Origin: Mesaphorura yosii
Taxonomy: Eukaryota > Arthropoda > Collembola > Poduromorpha > Tullbergiidae
Length of the DNA: 64,000 bases
Assembly (NCBI GenBank): GCA_009869945.1
Contig: WIXG01000096.1
Location: 165,475-229,474 of the forward strand
Direction of reading: 5' to 3'
The position numbers and the translations under genes are program-made. The notes below the pieces were generated by a model that saw only the letters and a program-made list of their open reading frames with translations, had not been told where the DNA came from and did not search any database. Positions 38,709 through 50,700 of this stretch are shown in pieces (positions within the stretch are counted from its first letter, which is position 1; each line of letters begins with the position of its first letter).

Positions 38709-41700
38709 TCACAGCTTGGCAGAAACAGCCTTCTCAATTTGTGTCTGGAATTGGCGCAGCTTCATGGCGAGGCCCATGTTCCCCTTGATCTTGAGCTTCT
38801 GCTGAAAGAAAGCTTTCTGGGCGTTGAGCTTCCCGGACATCAAATCGAGGAGGTCCACGTCGTCCATAATTAACTCGACATCTGGCTTAGCTTCAGTACA
38901 AATAAATTCATTTTAGTATCAGCTGGGATAGAAAGAATTCGACAGATTCACTGACATACCTGTTCCATTGAATTCAACCTTTCCATTTCCGTTCTTCACA
39001 TCCACGATCCAGGTTGCTCCCTTGCCGTCAGGCCCGCCATTCACCTGTCACGTCATCAAATTGAAACTAATGTGGCGGTTGTACATGTCAGCATTGATGC
39101 TATTTGTTGAACTACCTTGAAAGCGTAAATCCCATTTATTTGCTTTACTAAATTAGCGCCATCGGTTTCAAGCACAGCATTGAGCATTTTGAAGACTGGA
39201 GCACATTTGAATCCATCACCCTCCGATTCAACCGCGACAGTCATATCGGCAGCTGATGTGTGGCTGTAATATGAGTTTTTTTAAAGAGAAACTGTCCATC
39301 AAAAGCTCTGAAGATATCACGTATTGAAACCTACAATCCACGTTGGCCTGCAGCAGTGGAGGAACTAGCACCAGATACGGCGGACGGGAAGCCCAATTGA
39401 TAGAGTCCAACTACAACGGCACCACCAAGTCCAAGATTGTGCTGCAGGGCTGTCTTGCAATTGGGAACCTGTCGTGGTCCGGCTAAACCGCGAAGCTGCC
39501 AGCAAAGCTCAGCACACTGGGCCAATCCTGCAGAATGCAAATTCGAAACTGATTAGTTAAAGACTGAGTATATGAACACAGAATTTGACCATGCCTCACA
39601 CCCGTAAAAATTTAAAAACTTAATAAATTAGCTAGTTTGGCCTTTATTTTGAGATGGGACGCTGATTTAATACGCAAAAGATGCAAACGCCGACTAGGTT
39701 CAGGGTTCAAAGGACTAACCTGTACGTGAGTCGACTCATTTGTTGTTGATATCACAGTGTTTATTTCTAAACTCTGAACTTTGACACTATTCTTGAATTC
39801 TCGTGAAGAGCTCAACTTACAAACTGATTCTCGTGCGTCGAACTGAAACTCAGTTGAAGAATCTCTCCGCTCTAAATGCACAATGATTTTATCTGAGCCA
39901 GCATTCAGTTCATAATTCATAAGTGCTTCAATTAGCAGCACATGTATGAGATTCTTTCAACGATATTTCACAAGGCACAAATGTACACACATGATTTTTT
40001 GCTCAGCAGTGTTGCCGGTGCTTATCTGTCATACTGTGCTTTTTTGCTTGCGGTGTGTGCAATGTGCTTCGGTCGCCGAGTACACAGTTAGCGTTACAGA
40101 AATGAGAACAAAATGAGAGATTGATGTTGCGAAATCGCGACGTGTGATTTCCTTCGCGCTTTAGCTTTAACTTCAAAACTTTAACGAATGTAGCAAGATT
40201 AAGTCCTCGATAGACGAAACACGACTCATTCTCACGCGCTCTTGCGAAGGAAGCGTTTAAGGTAATTTGCGTTATCCTAAGCCGCTTCTTTAGGAACAGG
40301 ATGTCGTTCAATCGTACTGAGACATCTCGGTCTAGTCTGTGAGCAGCAATTAAAATTCGTTCAGAGAAAGCTGATGAATGCTGACGTAAATGGCGATTGT
40401 CTATGGCCAGAAGGCAAAACGAGACAGGATGCAGTTTAAGAACTGACCTGTAGCACCAAGTGGGTGTCCCTTCGAAATGAGCCCACCGGAGGGATTGACC
40501 ACGTACTTTCCTCCGTAAGTATTGTCGCCTTTGTCGATCATTTCCCCGGCCTTGCCCACCGGACAAAGTCCAAGCGCCTCGTAAGTAATCAGTTCATTTG
40601 CCGAGAAACAGTCGTGGAGCTCAACTACTTGGACGTCATTCGGAGTACGACCTGATGCCCGGAACGCCTTTTCTGCAGCAGTCTTTGTCATATCATAGCC
40701 AACGAGTTGCTGGACGGACTTCTTTTCAAATGTGGTAGGCAAGTCGGTTGCCATTTCTAATGCCAAGATTTCCACCGCAGTTGACTCGAGGTGGTTTTGC
40801 TTAACAAAATCTTCGGAGACAACAAGCGCAGCGGCGGCTCCGTCGGAGGTTGGGCAGCATTGGAGCTTGGTCAATGGTGGCTGAATTTCCGTGGAAGAAA
40901 GAATCTCTTCCAGGGTCCGCTTGACTTGGAATTGAGAATTCCTGCCGAGCACAAACATGTTGAATTAAAGTTTCATGACTGATGTATTGATTCGCCTTAC
41001 GGATTGACTGATCCATGGGCGTAATTTTTCACCGCAATCTTTCCAAAGTGCTCCAGCTTGGTTCCGTATTTTTTCATGTGCTCTGCGCCCGCATTGCCGA
41101 AGAACTGAGCAGCCATCGGCGCTGCTGTGATGCCGCACAATTCATCTAAAGCTGCACCATGTTTATCCATCGGATTTGTCTTGTTCGGAAATGCTACTCC
41201 AAGTGAGCCGCGTTCCATCTTCTCAAATCCGAGCGCCAGAACACAGTTGGCTTGCTTTCCAGCAATTAATTGCTTGGCAAGCAGCAGGGCAGTCGAACCA
41301 GTGGAACAGTTGTTGTTAACATTGTAAATTGGAATTCCAGTCATGCCGCTTGAGTAAAGTGCTCGCTGACCGCACGTGGAATCACCTAAATACAGTTACA
41401 ACGATGGGAATGATTAGTGAACAAATGATCGTCATTATTGAACTGTAAATAACGTCGTGATTTGGAGCATACCGTAAACGTAACCCACACATGCTTGTTC
41501 AACCTGTCTGTAATCCAATTTCGCATCCGTAAGAGCTTTTGTGACAGCTTCGTGCGCCATTTCTGGCCAGTCTGGTCCGGTGCCGGGTTTGGTAAACTAA
41601 GTACCCCATGGAGACGTTGAATTTTCATGGCCTCGAAAATCAATGCAACGATACTATTTGCAATGCCATTACCTTGGTCATGCCAACTCCAACCACGTAT

Positions 41701-41726
41701 ACTCGTTGCAAAGCTCTGCTGGCCAT
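38709..41726 (-). CDS. ScpX: Sterol carrier protein X (peroxisomal 3-ketoacyl-CoA thiolase / SCP2 fusion)
   Basis: SCPx thiolytically cleaves branched-chain 3-ketoacyl-CoAs in peroxisomes, and its C-terminal SCP2 domain binds sterols and acyl-CoAs. Eight exons fit: 41673-41726, 41473-41596, 41001-41385, 40448-40941, 39335-39527, 39116-39263, 38960-39044 and 38709-38890, giving 554 residues (human about 547) with all phases matching. The thiolase half carries nucleophile Cys86 in [11 protein letters not shown], the HDCF motif (His297) and [14 protein letters not shown] (His347). The SCP2 half runs from about residue 424 to the end with the typical GNMGLAMKL stretch. The protein ends in AKL, a classical PTS1 peroxisome signal. 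All introns are 59-87 nt except intron 4 (39528-40447, 920 nt). The residue before GFP, which in vertebrates is the start Met of the short SCP2 product, is Leu here. Confidence 0.95.
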
Positions 41727-44700
41727 GTTGCCCAAAATTTCAATTTCGCCTAGTTACCTGAAAATCAGAACCACATGTGAGTTAAAAGCATTGAAGACGT
41801 AAAGAAACAGCCTGGACTAAATTCGAATGACTGTTATACGCAGCTGCTTTGAATTTGCCTTGCCGCCTGGCCTCATTTTTATTTTGTAGGATTACTAACT
41901 TCTTTCAATCAGAAGCCGCAAGAACAAAAATGTTCATTGATTTTACAAATAGCCCTCGTCAAGAATCGTGTCAATGACAAACACAAGGTTACTTTGCTTA
42001 TCTTAACTGAAATATATGGCATTGATCGGCCTCAGACCTGCCTAATCACAGTATTTTGATAAGAAAACGATTTTTGAAAGGACGCGCAAGAGATTGTTAA
42101 ATTATTCTCTAGATAAACTGAAGGGGCCAGGGGCCAAGGCACCAAAGAAAATACACCAGTGAGCTTACTTTCGAACGATGAGTGTCGACTTGAAACTCGA
42201 TATACAGGCACTGGACACCTTTAACTTTGTTTCTGCTGGACACTTGTTGAGCAACTAAATGCTCAATTAATCTCTACACACAAGGCTCCTCAATCGCAGC
42301 GTAAACGATAACAAACTTGTCGAGTTTCTGAAGTATGAAGTATGCGGTACAAAGTACAGAGTTCGAGAGAAAAATTGCACAATCCATGAGCCGGAGTCGA
42401 GAACACTCACACTAATATTATCAAGCCCAATTATAAATTTATAAAAAGTTAACCTACTGCAGCACAAAGCACAGCGCGTGTGCTATTTGCTTGCGTGTGG
42501 TACGCTCGTTTGGCTCGTTCTCACAGCTGAAAGTTTACTTTCTCATCTGTTCTGTCGTGAAAAAAAGGGAAACTTCTGCCGAGTGCGGTATAATTCCGCT
42601 TGTACGCACGCTAGCAACAAAGCAGTTTCCATGCACTATACTTTTGAAGTTGGAAATTTCCGGAGCAGGTTCACTAAAGACCTTTTCGTATTTTCGTATT
42701 GTTCATCGTTAGTTCTAAGCCGGCTTAAGACAGAAATCTCATTTTTCTCAACGGAACTGCACCTAAAATTCTTTGTATCCAGAAATGTATCAGACCATGT
42801 ATGTCCGTTCAAAAGCCTGGCTTCCCGGACTTTCTCCAACACATCGTGTTCCGAGATTGAAAATTCAGTTGTGACCAATATTTTAAGGCCCGTCATAGTA
42901 ATAATAAAAACGGCACATGAAATGTGTTAATGAAATTAGGGTAAGCAGGTAGAGCATGAAGCAATGTTGAATCAATCGCTGGGCAAAATCACACTCTCAT
43001 TGTCAATCGCATTGTCAGGCCCCCAAAATGCACCGATCAAATTCTACACAGGCCGCGGACCAAGAAGCGGTGGATAAAGCGAATTGCTGAAACAGCAGGG
43101 TTTTTCATCTCAAGCCTTTGGTGAGCGACTGGCCTCTCAATTCATGTACAGCAAAAGCTCAAAGCTCTCTGGCTCAGAGAGTTTGAAAACTTGAATGGTG
43201 CGAGTGTCGGTCTGTAGTCGGCACCGTGTAGCATCGCAAATGCATGTGTGCTCGTCGATTGTGTTCCTCCGCAGCATTCTTACAGCGACAATGAAAAAAT
43301 GCAGTGCACATTGTTGCGCTTTTGACAGCGCAGAGACAATGACACTGTCGCGTACAGTTTACGAAATCCAGAGCGAAAAATTTGCAAAGCTTTCTCCACA
43401 ATTTGAATTTATGGGATGCAATTGAAGATGCAAGTTCGAAATCGAAAGGATTTGATGCAAACGAAGCGGACTGGAGCAGGATAGCCAAATCGATGACGTC
43501 CTGCTGTAGTCGACGAAGCTTGCATTCGGCTGAAAGCGCAAAGCAAAGTCGCGGAGCCGCACTGCATGGCAGTGGTGTTGGGGTTGGGGAGAGAGAACTC
43601 TTCGGTGAAAAATGACAACATTCAGCCTACTCCTTTCGTGTATTGACTAAGCGAAGCCCATTGCAAAAGAGGTTAGGTTAAAGCCTCTGTAGCTGCTGCT
43701 GCTCGCTTGCTATCAATGCTCTGGGTGCAGATGTACGTACGCTAGAGAATGGAATTATTTAATAATGTACATGATACACTCTACTGCCTACTGTGTAAAG
43801 TGAAAATAGCAAATTTCCAAACACAGTTAGTTTATAATTCAAAATATCACGAAATAAACACGAAGAGAAAGGGAAAATTCACCGTGTAATTTTATGGAAA
43901 AATTCCCCCCTTTGCGGCCCGCACACGGATCACGCACGGAAAAACCTAAAGTGCGATAAGCGAATTCAAGAGATTGTTACGGTGCCTGCGCGTATTTGTG
44001 CGAGCCTAACACGGCTAAAATTTCCCAAACAAGCACTGAAGAAATTGACATTTGGCTGACATCCTTCGTGGTTTCTCCGCGCATCAGAGACTGGAGCCCC
44101 TTGCCATTGTGCATGCCCCCGAAACCCGGTTCATGTGGCCCGTTCGAGATTGAAGCCAAGGACCCCACTCCGGCCGCTGAATTGACTGACGTGCCGCGGA
44201 CGGCACAAGTGCAATAATTGTTGACGTAGAAAATATACCAGACAAGGGCCCTGTACAATGGGAGCCGAATTTGAGTGACGAGGAAGTGCTCGTGCTTAGG
44301 ACGAATTATCTTCCTGTGGCCTGAATTCAAAGTTATGTGGCCATAAATACACAGCGAAGAAAACTTAAAGGTTTCGGTTTGATGGACAAAAGCAGCTGAC
44401 TCATGAACGATAGAAAGCTGATTCACAACAAAGAACGCCTGTGAATTGAGAACAATCGTGACACAAATTTATTACGAATTCATGTCAAACACTTGTGAAT
44501 CGAATATCTATTTCCACAAGCAGGGTTTACGGAGAAAGTTGTGGCCCGTATGCATAAAGCACTGAACCCCGAAAAAGATGGATGAAAGAGTATCTTGACG
44601 TGAGTCCGACGGCTAAGTCACGTGGTTGGTCATTGACCGGTCGGTGAAGTGCGTCTCCGTCTCTGGTCAAGAAATGTCAGTAGCAGCCTGCTGCTGCTGG

Positions 44701-44749
44701 AGTGCATTGTCTTGATTCAATTGTCCTTACGTGAATCCCAACCTCCAAG
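41727..44749. other. Divergent intergenic region between SCPx and Nipped-B
   Basis: The two genes point away from each other, so both promoters should lie within these 3 kb. I see no protein family in the frames present, including the 150-codon frame at 42478-42930 plus and the 149-codon frame at 43977-44426 minus. A TATA-like word lies near 42430-42447 (TTATAAATTTATAAAAAG). It is only a composition-level hint, and I cannot place transcription starts. Confidence 0.4.
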
Positions 44750-47700
44750 ATGAATGGAGAAATTCCTAGCGTTCCAATCACCACTCTGGCCGGCGTGTCA
44801 AGCTTGCTTGACTGTAAGTTTTGTACAATAACCAAATAATTCACGCGTGCTAAGGTGGTGTTCACACTGTAATTGTAATATTTCTTGCAGTGCTGCCGGA
44901 AATGCCGTTGCCCTCACCGCTGCCACAAACCCTGAGTAATAAATCGTTGCTGTTCCATCCTCGTGTTGCGGAGGAAGCACAAAGACTTTTAACGATAACA
45001 GATGACAATCTTCTTCCACAATTAGTGCACTCACTAAGTCAAACCACCTCCAAACACATGTAAGCGCGTGCCAGAAGCCATGGCGCATGGAGAGACAATT
45101 AAACGCAAATGCACCGCGGGAGTTTTAATATCTTAACACTTGCTTCAATTGCAGCGACCTGAAGGATCAGTTCAACGAACAGATTCCTGTCGAGCACCAA
45201 AATGCTCCTCTCCTCCTCAGCGGTATTCTCATGCGGAAGCCGGACGTGTTTAACAGCAAGCACGGTAACTGCCAGAGCCTTATGTTCATCGACTTAATGA
45301 TTAAATGAGTGGATAATAATCGTTTATTACCCTTTTAGACCACAATCCAATTGACTGGAATAGGCAGCATCATGCGGGCAGCAATAGCCAACACTCTCAC
45401 AACCTGCACCACAGCACGGACAATGGCCTGACCAGTGTGAGTGTCGTGAATACGAATTCTTCGAACAGTGTTAGTGCTAGTATTAGTCACATACACGGGG
45501 ACATCCCGAACCACCACAATGTCTCCGCATACGAACTGAATCATGACAGTGCGCACAACCAGCAGCAGCACGGGTTGCCGTACGGGTTGAACAGCAATGC
45601 CGGTGCCTCCAACACAAATTCCGCCAACAGTCTACACCAGCAAATGGTTGGCGGAACTGGGCAGCAGCACGGCCTGGGCCAAGGTCAGGCACAGCACTAC
45701 GAAAGCAACCACGACGCCTCACACGGGATGATGTACGGCGCTGGTCTGAGCAACAACACAAATGCTCGTGGATCCTTTCCTAACGCCAACTTCCAGCAGC
45801 ACGGTGGCGTGAACTCTATACCAATGTCTAACGCTAAGCAACAAGTTAATGTAGGAATTGATAGCGTAGCAGGCTCACAGCAGCACCCACACCATCGTGG
45901 ACACCACGGCCAGACGCAGCAGCTTGACGTGAAGGAGGAGAATTTCTCGGGCGCTCAAGGTCACCAGCACCCCAACATGTTGTACGGCGGACTGAACAAT
46001 AAGTCGAACAGTGCAAGTGTTAATAATTCGTCTAGTGCAGTGACTAATGCAAATTGTCAACAATTTAACCCCAACAGCGCCGGCCTGATTCAGCAGCAGC
46101 GTCAAAACTTCAAGAGTGATATCAACTCAAAGGTAAGGAACGAGTCTGAGATTATTCTGAGTCCATTTTCCTCATCTTAGAGAAATTTAGTACCGAGAAA
46201 CATGTCATTAAGCAGAGGTGAACGATAAAAACAAAGGCAGTGATAAGGCCAAGGTCTACCGAATGAAGGGATTAAAGTGCATAGGAATGTTGTCACTCGT
46301 AATATAGGGAGAACCGGATGCAAATCATTGAAGTAGTTGATAAAAAAAAGAAAACGAATTGCCCGAGCGTAATGAACTCTTTTCAGTCACCAGTGTTCTT
46401 TGTGCTTTCACTACGTACGGCTTTCGTGCAGAAACATGAACCCTTCTGCCTGCATGTCTAATCGCTGGTTGTTTCTCGTCTGATTCTTCTTTTCTGCAAT
46501 CGCTCCCTTCATTTCCTAAACGTTATGTTACGCTTTTACTTTCCCTATTCTTTGAGTTTATTCTTCCCGATTTTAAATTAGCTAAATTGCTTTACTAATG
46601 TTAATTCACCAGTATTTATTCAATCTTTCGTTAGTTTGGCCCATTGTGCCTCAACTGAAAGCTACTTTATGCTTTACGAGTCGATTCTTGGCACCTTTAG
46701 CTGGCCGCCTATTATTTCGTGGTATCGCGTTAAGTTAACTAGTTCCCTTAGACGTTAAAGTTATACTAAGCCAAAATGAGTGCAGACAAGCGCCACCGTG
46801 TCTTGAGACCCTTAGTTGATATTTCGAATAGACCCCAAGAACTTGAGCGTCAAATTACCACACGATTTTCGAACAGAAAACTTGTAGCCACTGATAAGTG
46901 TAAAACTGATCAAGGGAAAGGTTTATGCAAGAAGATGGTAAGACTTTCTTGCAACGTCTTTATCGCTGTTTAAAGAAATGTGGCTGAGAAGAGGCGAGTA
47001 CTAACACTGACTATCTGAACGAACTCCTTTGTGGTGGCAGCCGTTTCAAGAGAGTCCCAAACCCCACCAGCGAGTTTACAAGGACTGTTGATCAGCTGGA
47101 ACTATGGACTTTTTTCTGTTCTACAGGGTTTGTTGGTCGTAAAGCTGGACAGAAATTCAATCGACAACATGAAACAGGAAGCTCCATCCACGAAATCATT
47201 CGCCAGCTCTGCCATTAATAATCCTTCTATGCAACCGGCCGTCTCTCCCGCTAATCATACGAAGGGAGTGGTAAGAGCAGCCACAACCGGCAACAAAAAT
47301 TACATCGAAGCTTCCGGTTCGGAGTCGGAGGAGGAAGATGACGACGGATTCTGGAAAGGAAAGAAGGGCAAAGGTTCCAAAACTCCGAAGAAAGAGAAAA
47401 GTAAGCTTGTGAAAAACAACATAACTTTATGTTTCAGAGGCATTTGTCATTGCTGGACTCAAACTAATTCAATTATCCTTTCCCTTCAGAGCCTAGAATT
47501 GATCTGGACTTTTCCATCGAGGGACCCGCGACTAAGAAGCGAAAATTGTCTACTAGATCGACCACTCCTCCCCACATTCCCACTGACGAAGAACTTCTCA
47601 ATAATGATCTCAATCTAGCTAAGCCTAAGAAGCTAGTAGTTCGCCGTATGCTGATACCAGTTGTTGAGAAACTTCCAGACATTGGTCGTGGAGGAATCAA

Positions 47701-50700
47701 TAACAATACCTACCAGCGATTCCTCAAGATTATGGATGTCGTGGTAGACAATATGGACTACATTGATAAGAATGAGATCGAACTGGACGAGGATGGGAAC
47801 GTACCATCCGAACTTCTAATTCCAAAACATCAGTTAAACGAGTTGTGTTCAGAAGCAGCTAAGCTGAAATCCCTAGGCGCAATGGAAGCCATACCATCGG
47901 AAAAGGTGGTTAGATTATTGACCATTCTGGAAATCAATATTCGTGATGGTTCGAAAGTTACGCCTTTGGCCGACCCTGTAAGTACTTTGTGTTTTTAGTA
48001 CTTAATGATTATTTCATAGCTACTGATTGGCTCATATGCAATACGTTTCTAATGTGCAGGAGGACAACGAAGAAGACAGTCGTCTTTGGCTGGACTTGAC
48101 AACTGAAAGTATAAACCGAGGTGTTTTATCATCTTTGACGGCTCTGCACATTCTTACCAGCCAAAATATGCCAAAACGAGTATATCTTGAAGATTTAATA
48201 GATCGTATAGTTATCTTCTCAAAATATCAGTTACAAAACACTATCTTCCCGACGTTCGATCCGGTGTACCGAAGCGGCAAAGGTAAATATTTTAGATTTC
48301 AAGATGCCAGTTGTTACATTGCAGATAACTCAACCGAAATTTCTGCAGATGCTTTTGGATCAAGCAAGAAGAAACGGGCTCATGCCCGCGAAGTTCGTGA
48401 GAAAAACATGGTATCCTTTTACAACAAGATTCATGAGCTGGTTGGCTTGCTAGCTGAACTCCTTGAAGTACAAGTTCTAACCGACACCACCGTGCTGCAT
48501 CTGTCCACGCTTGGAGTATCTCCGTTCTTCGTAGAAAGTGTATCAGAACTCCAACTGTCGGCTCTGAAGTTGGTTACTGCGGTAAGGGCTCCCTTCAATT
48601 TAACGACCAGTAATTTCGAAATGGGAATTCTTATTTATTGTACTGTAATTCTATAGATATTCACACAGTACGAGAAACATCGACGTCTGCTTTTAGACGA
48701 TATTTTGGCCTCCATCGCTCGTCTTCCGAGTTCCAAGCGAAGTTTAAGAACATTCAAGCTCTCCACCGGATCCGATGAGTGTATTCAAATGTTGACAGCT
48801 TTAGTACTGCAGCTTATTCAATGTGTAACGTACCTACCTGATCGATTGGGTTTGAGGGGCAAACCAGGAAGGTCAAATTCATTCGACGGTGCTATGGCTG
48901 AATCTGAAAGGACTAAAAGCAATGTAAGTTCCAGTATGTGCCCTCCCACAAATATAGCAATTACTAATCCCCCTATCTTGTTTTCAGACTGAACGGGATG
49001 TGCAAATTGGTACTAAATTTGATACAGCTATGAGAACAGCTGCCAATTTCCTCTCCGTCTTTCTAAGTAAATGTGGTAGTAAATCCGAAGAGTGTGATTA
49101 TCGAGTCCTCTTCGAAAATTTTATTCAAGATTTGCTATCAACGGTGAACAAACCAGAATGGCCAGCCTCAGAACTTCTATTGTCTTTATTGGGCACACTC
49201 CTGGTGAAAAATTTGAGCAACAAGTCCCTGGAAGTCAGTATGAGAGTTGCGTCGTTGGAATATTTAGGAGTCGCCGCATCAAGATTAAGAAAAGATGCTG
49301 TTTCAGCACACGTAAAAATGAGTACAATTGATAGGATAATTTGTGATATCAAGGCAGAAGAACAAGTGGACGAAGACCCGAAAGAGGTATTGACGTTAAT
49401 TTAAAACTACTACATTACACTTAGGCATCAAGTTTAATGAGGTAATGTTTCTTTCAGGGGGATCTTGATCCCGTGGAAGCTGAGCAAGAAAAGATTACGT
49501 TTTTACAACGTGTGCTGCTAGACTATTTAGCTGTTCATGGGCAGTCCGATCCTGCTCTAATGCATGCGAGGCACTTCTACATTGCATCATGGTGGAAAAG
49601 TGCGTCCACCGATATCAGCAAATCCCTAAAGACGGGCGGTGCGTCACCAGTAAAGAAATCCCCTAAGAAGAAAAAGAAGCGACGGAGTCAGAGTTCGGAG
49701 GAGGAAGAATCGGCGGACGATTCTGATATCGAAGAAATTTCAAATGAAAATGATGGACAACATAATTCGAAATTGTTGGAGCTGGTAGAAAAACGACGAA
49801 CATTCTTACTCTCAAAAATTCGACCCTTCTCAGATCCATTAAGCAATCGCAAAAGCGAAACTGTTCAAACTTATGTCGATGATCACAGCGCAGAGCTGGT
49901 GGCCAGATTTCTTGCATCTAAAAGACCGTTTTCAGCAAGTTTTGATTTCTTCCTCACAAGAGTAAGTACTGGAACGAGCTGATGTGCGGTAATATTAATT
50001 GAATTGACAAATCATCATGGGCTTCATTTTCTTACCAGATTTTGAGCGTGTCAATGGAACAAGCCGTCGCGATCAGAACAAAAGCTTTACGTTGCCTCAC
50101 CATGGTTGTTGAAGCAGACGCAACTGTCCTGGCTCGAGCTGACATGCAGCTATGGGTCCGCAACTCATTCTTGGACCAATCAACGGCTGTACGAGAAGCA
50201 GCCGTAGATCTTGTTGGGAAATATGTACTTTCATGCCCTGATCTGATTGAGAAATATTATGATACGCTCTCTTTACGAATTTTGGTAAGCTCGAAATTCG
50301 AAGCTATTTTGAACTTACTTTGAGAGAATTGATAATTGAATCGTTATGCTTCATTGATGCAGGACACGGGAGTCAGTGTCAGGAAACGTGTGATTAAAAT
50401 TCTTCGTGATATTTGCGTTGAATGTCCAACTTTTCCGAAGATCCCGGAAATCTGCGTGAAAATGATTAGAAGAGTTAACGATGAAGACGGAATTAGGAAA
50501 CTGGTCATGGAGGTGTTTCAAAACATGTGGTTCACTCCCGTGAAGGAAGATCCTTTGGATACCACTTCGTTACTCCGAAAAGTCTCTCACATAACTGATG
50601 TGGTTGCATCTTGCGAGAAGGTGGCATTAGAATTTTTTGAGCAGCTACTTCTGAGTGTAAGTCATTTATAAGCTTGAAATTTTGAAATTAGCTCATTAGT

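Noticed and set aside
43977-44426. Minus-strand frame of 149 codons between SCPx and Nipped-B
   Set aside because: No family resemblance and no supporting splice or start context; the length is within chance for this composition.
45335-45761. Minus-strand frames rich in Val, Cys and Arg opposite Nipped-B exon 4
   Set aside because: They mirror the Asn/Gln/His-rich coding tract; the plus-strand frame joins in phase to conserved NIPBL exons on its 5' side.
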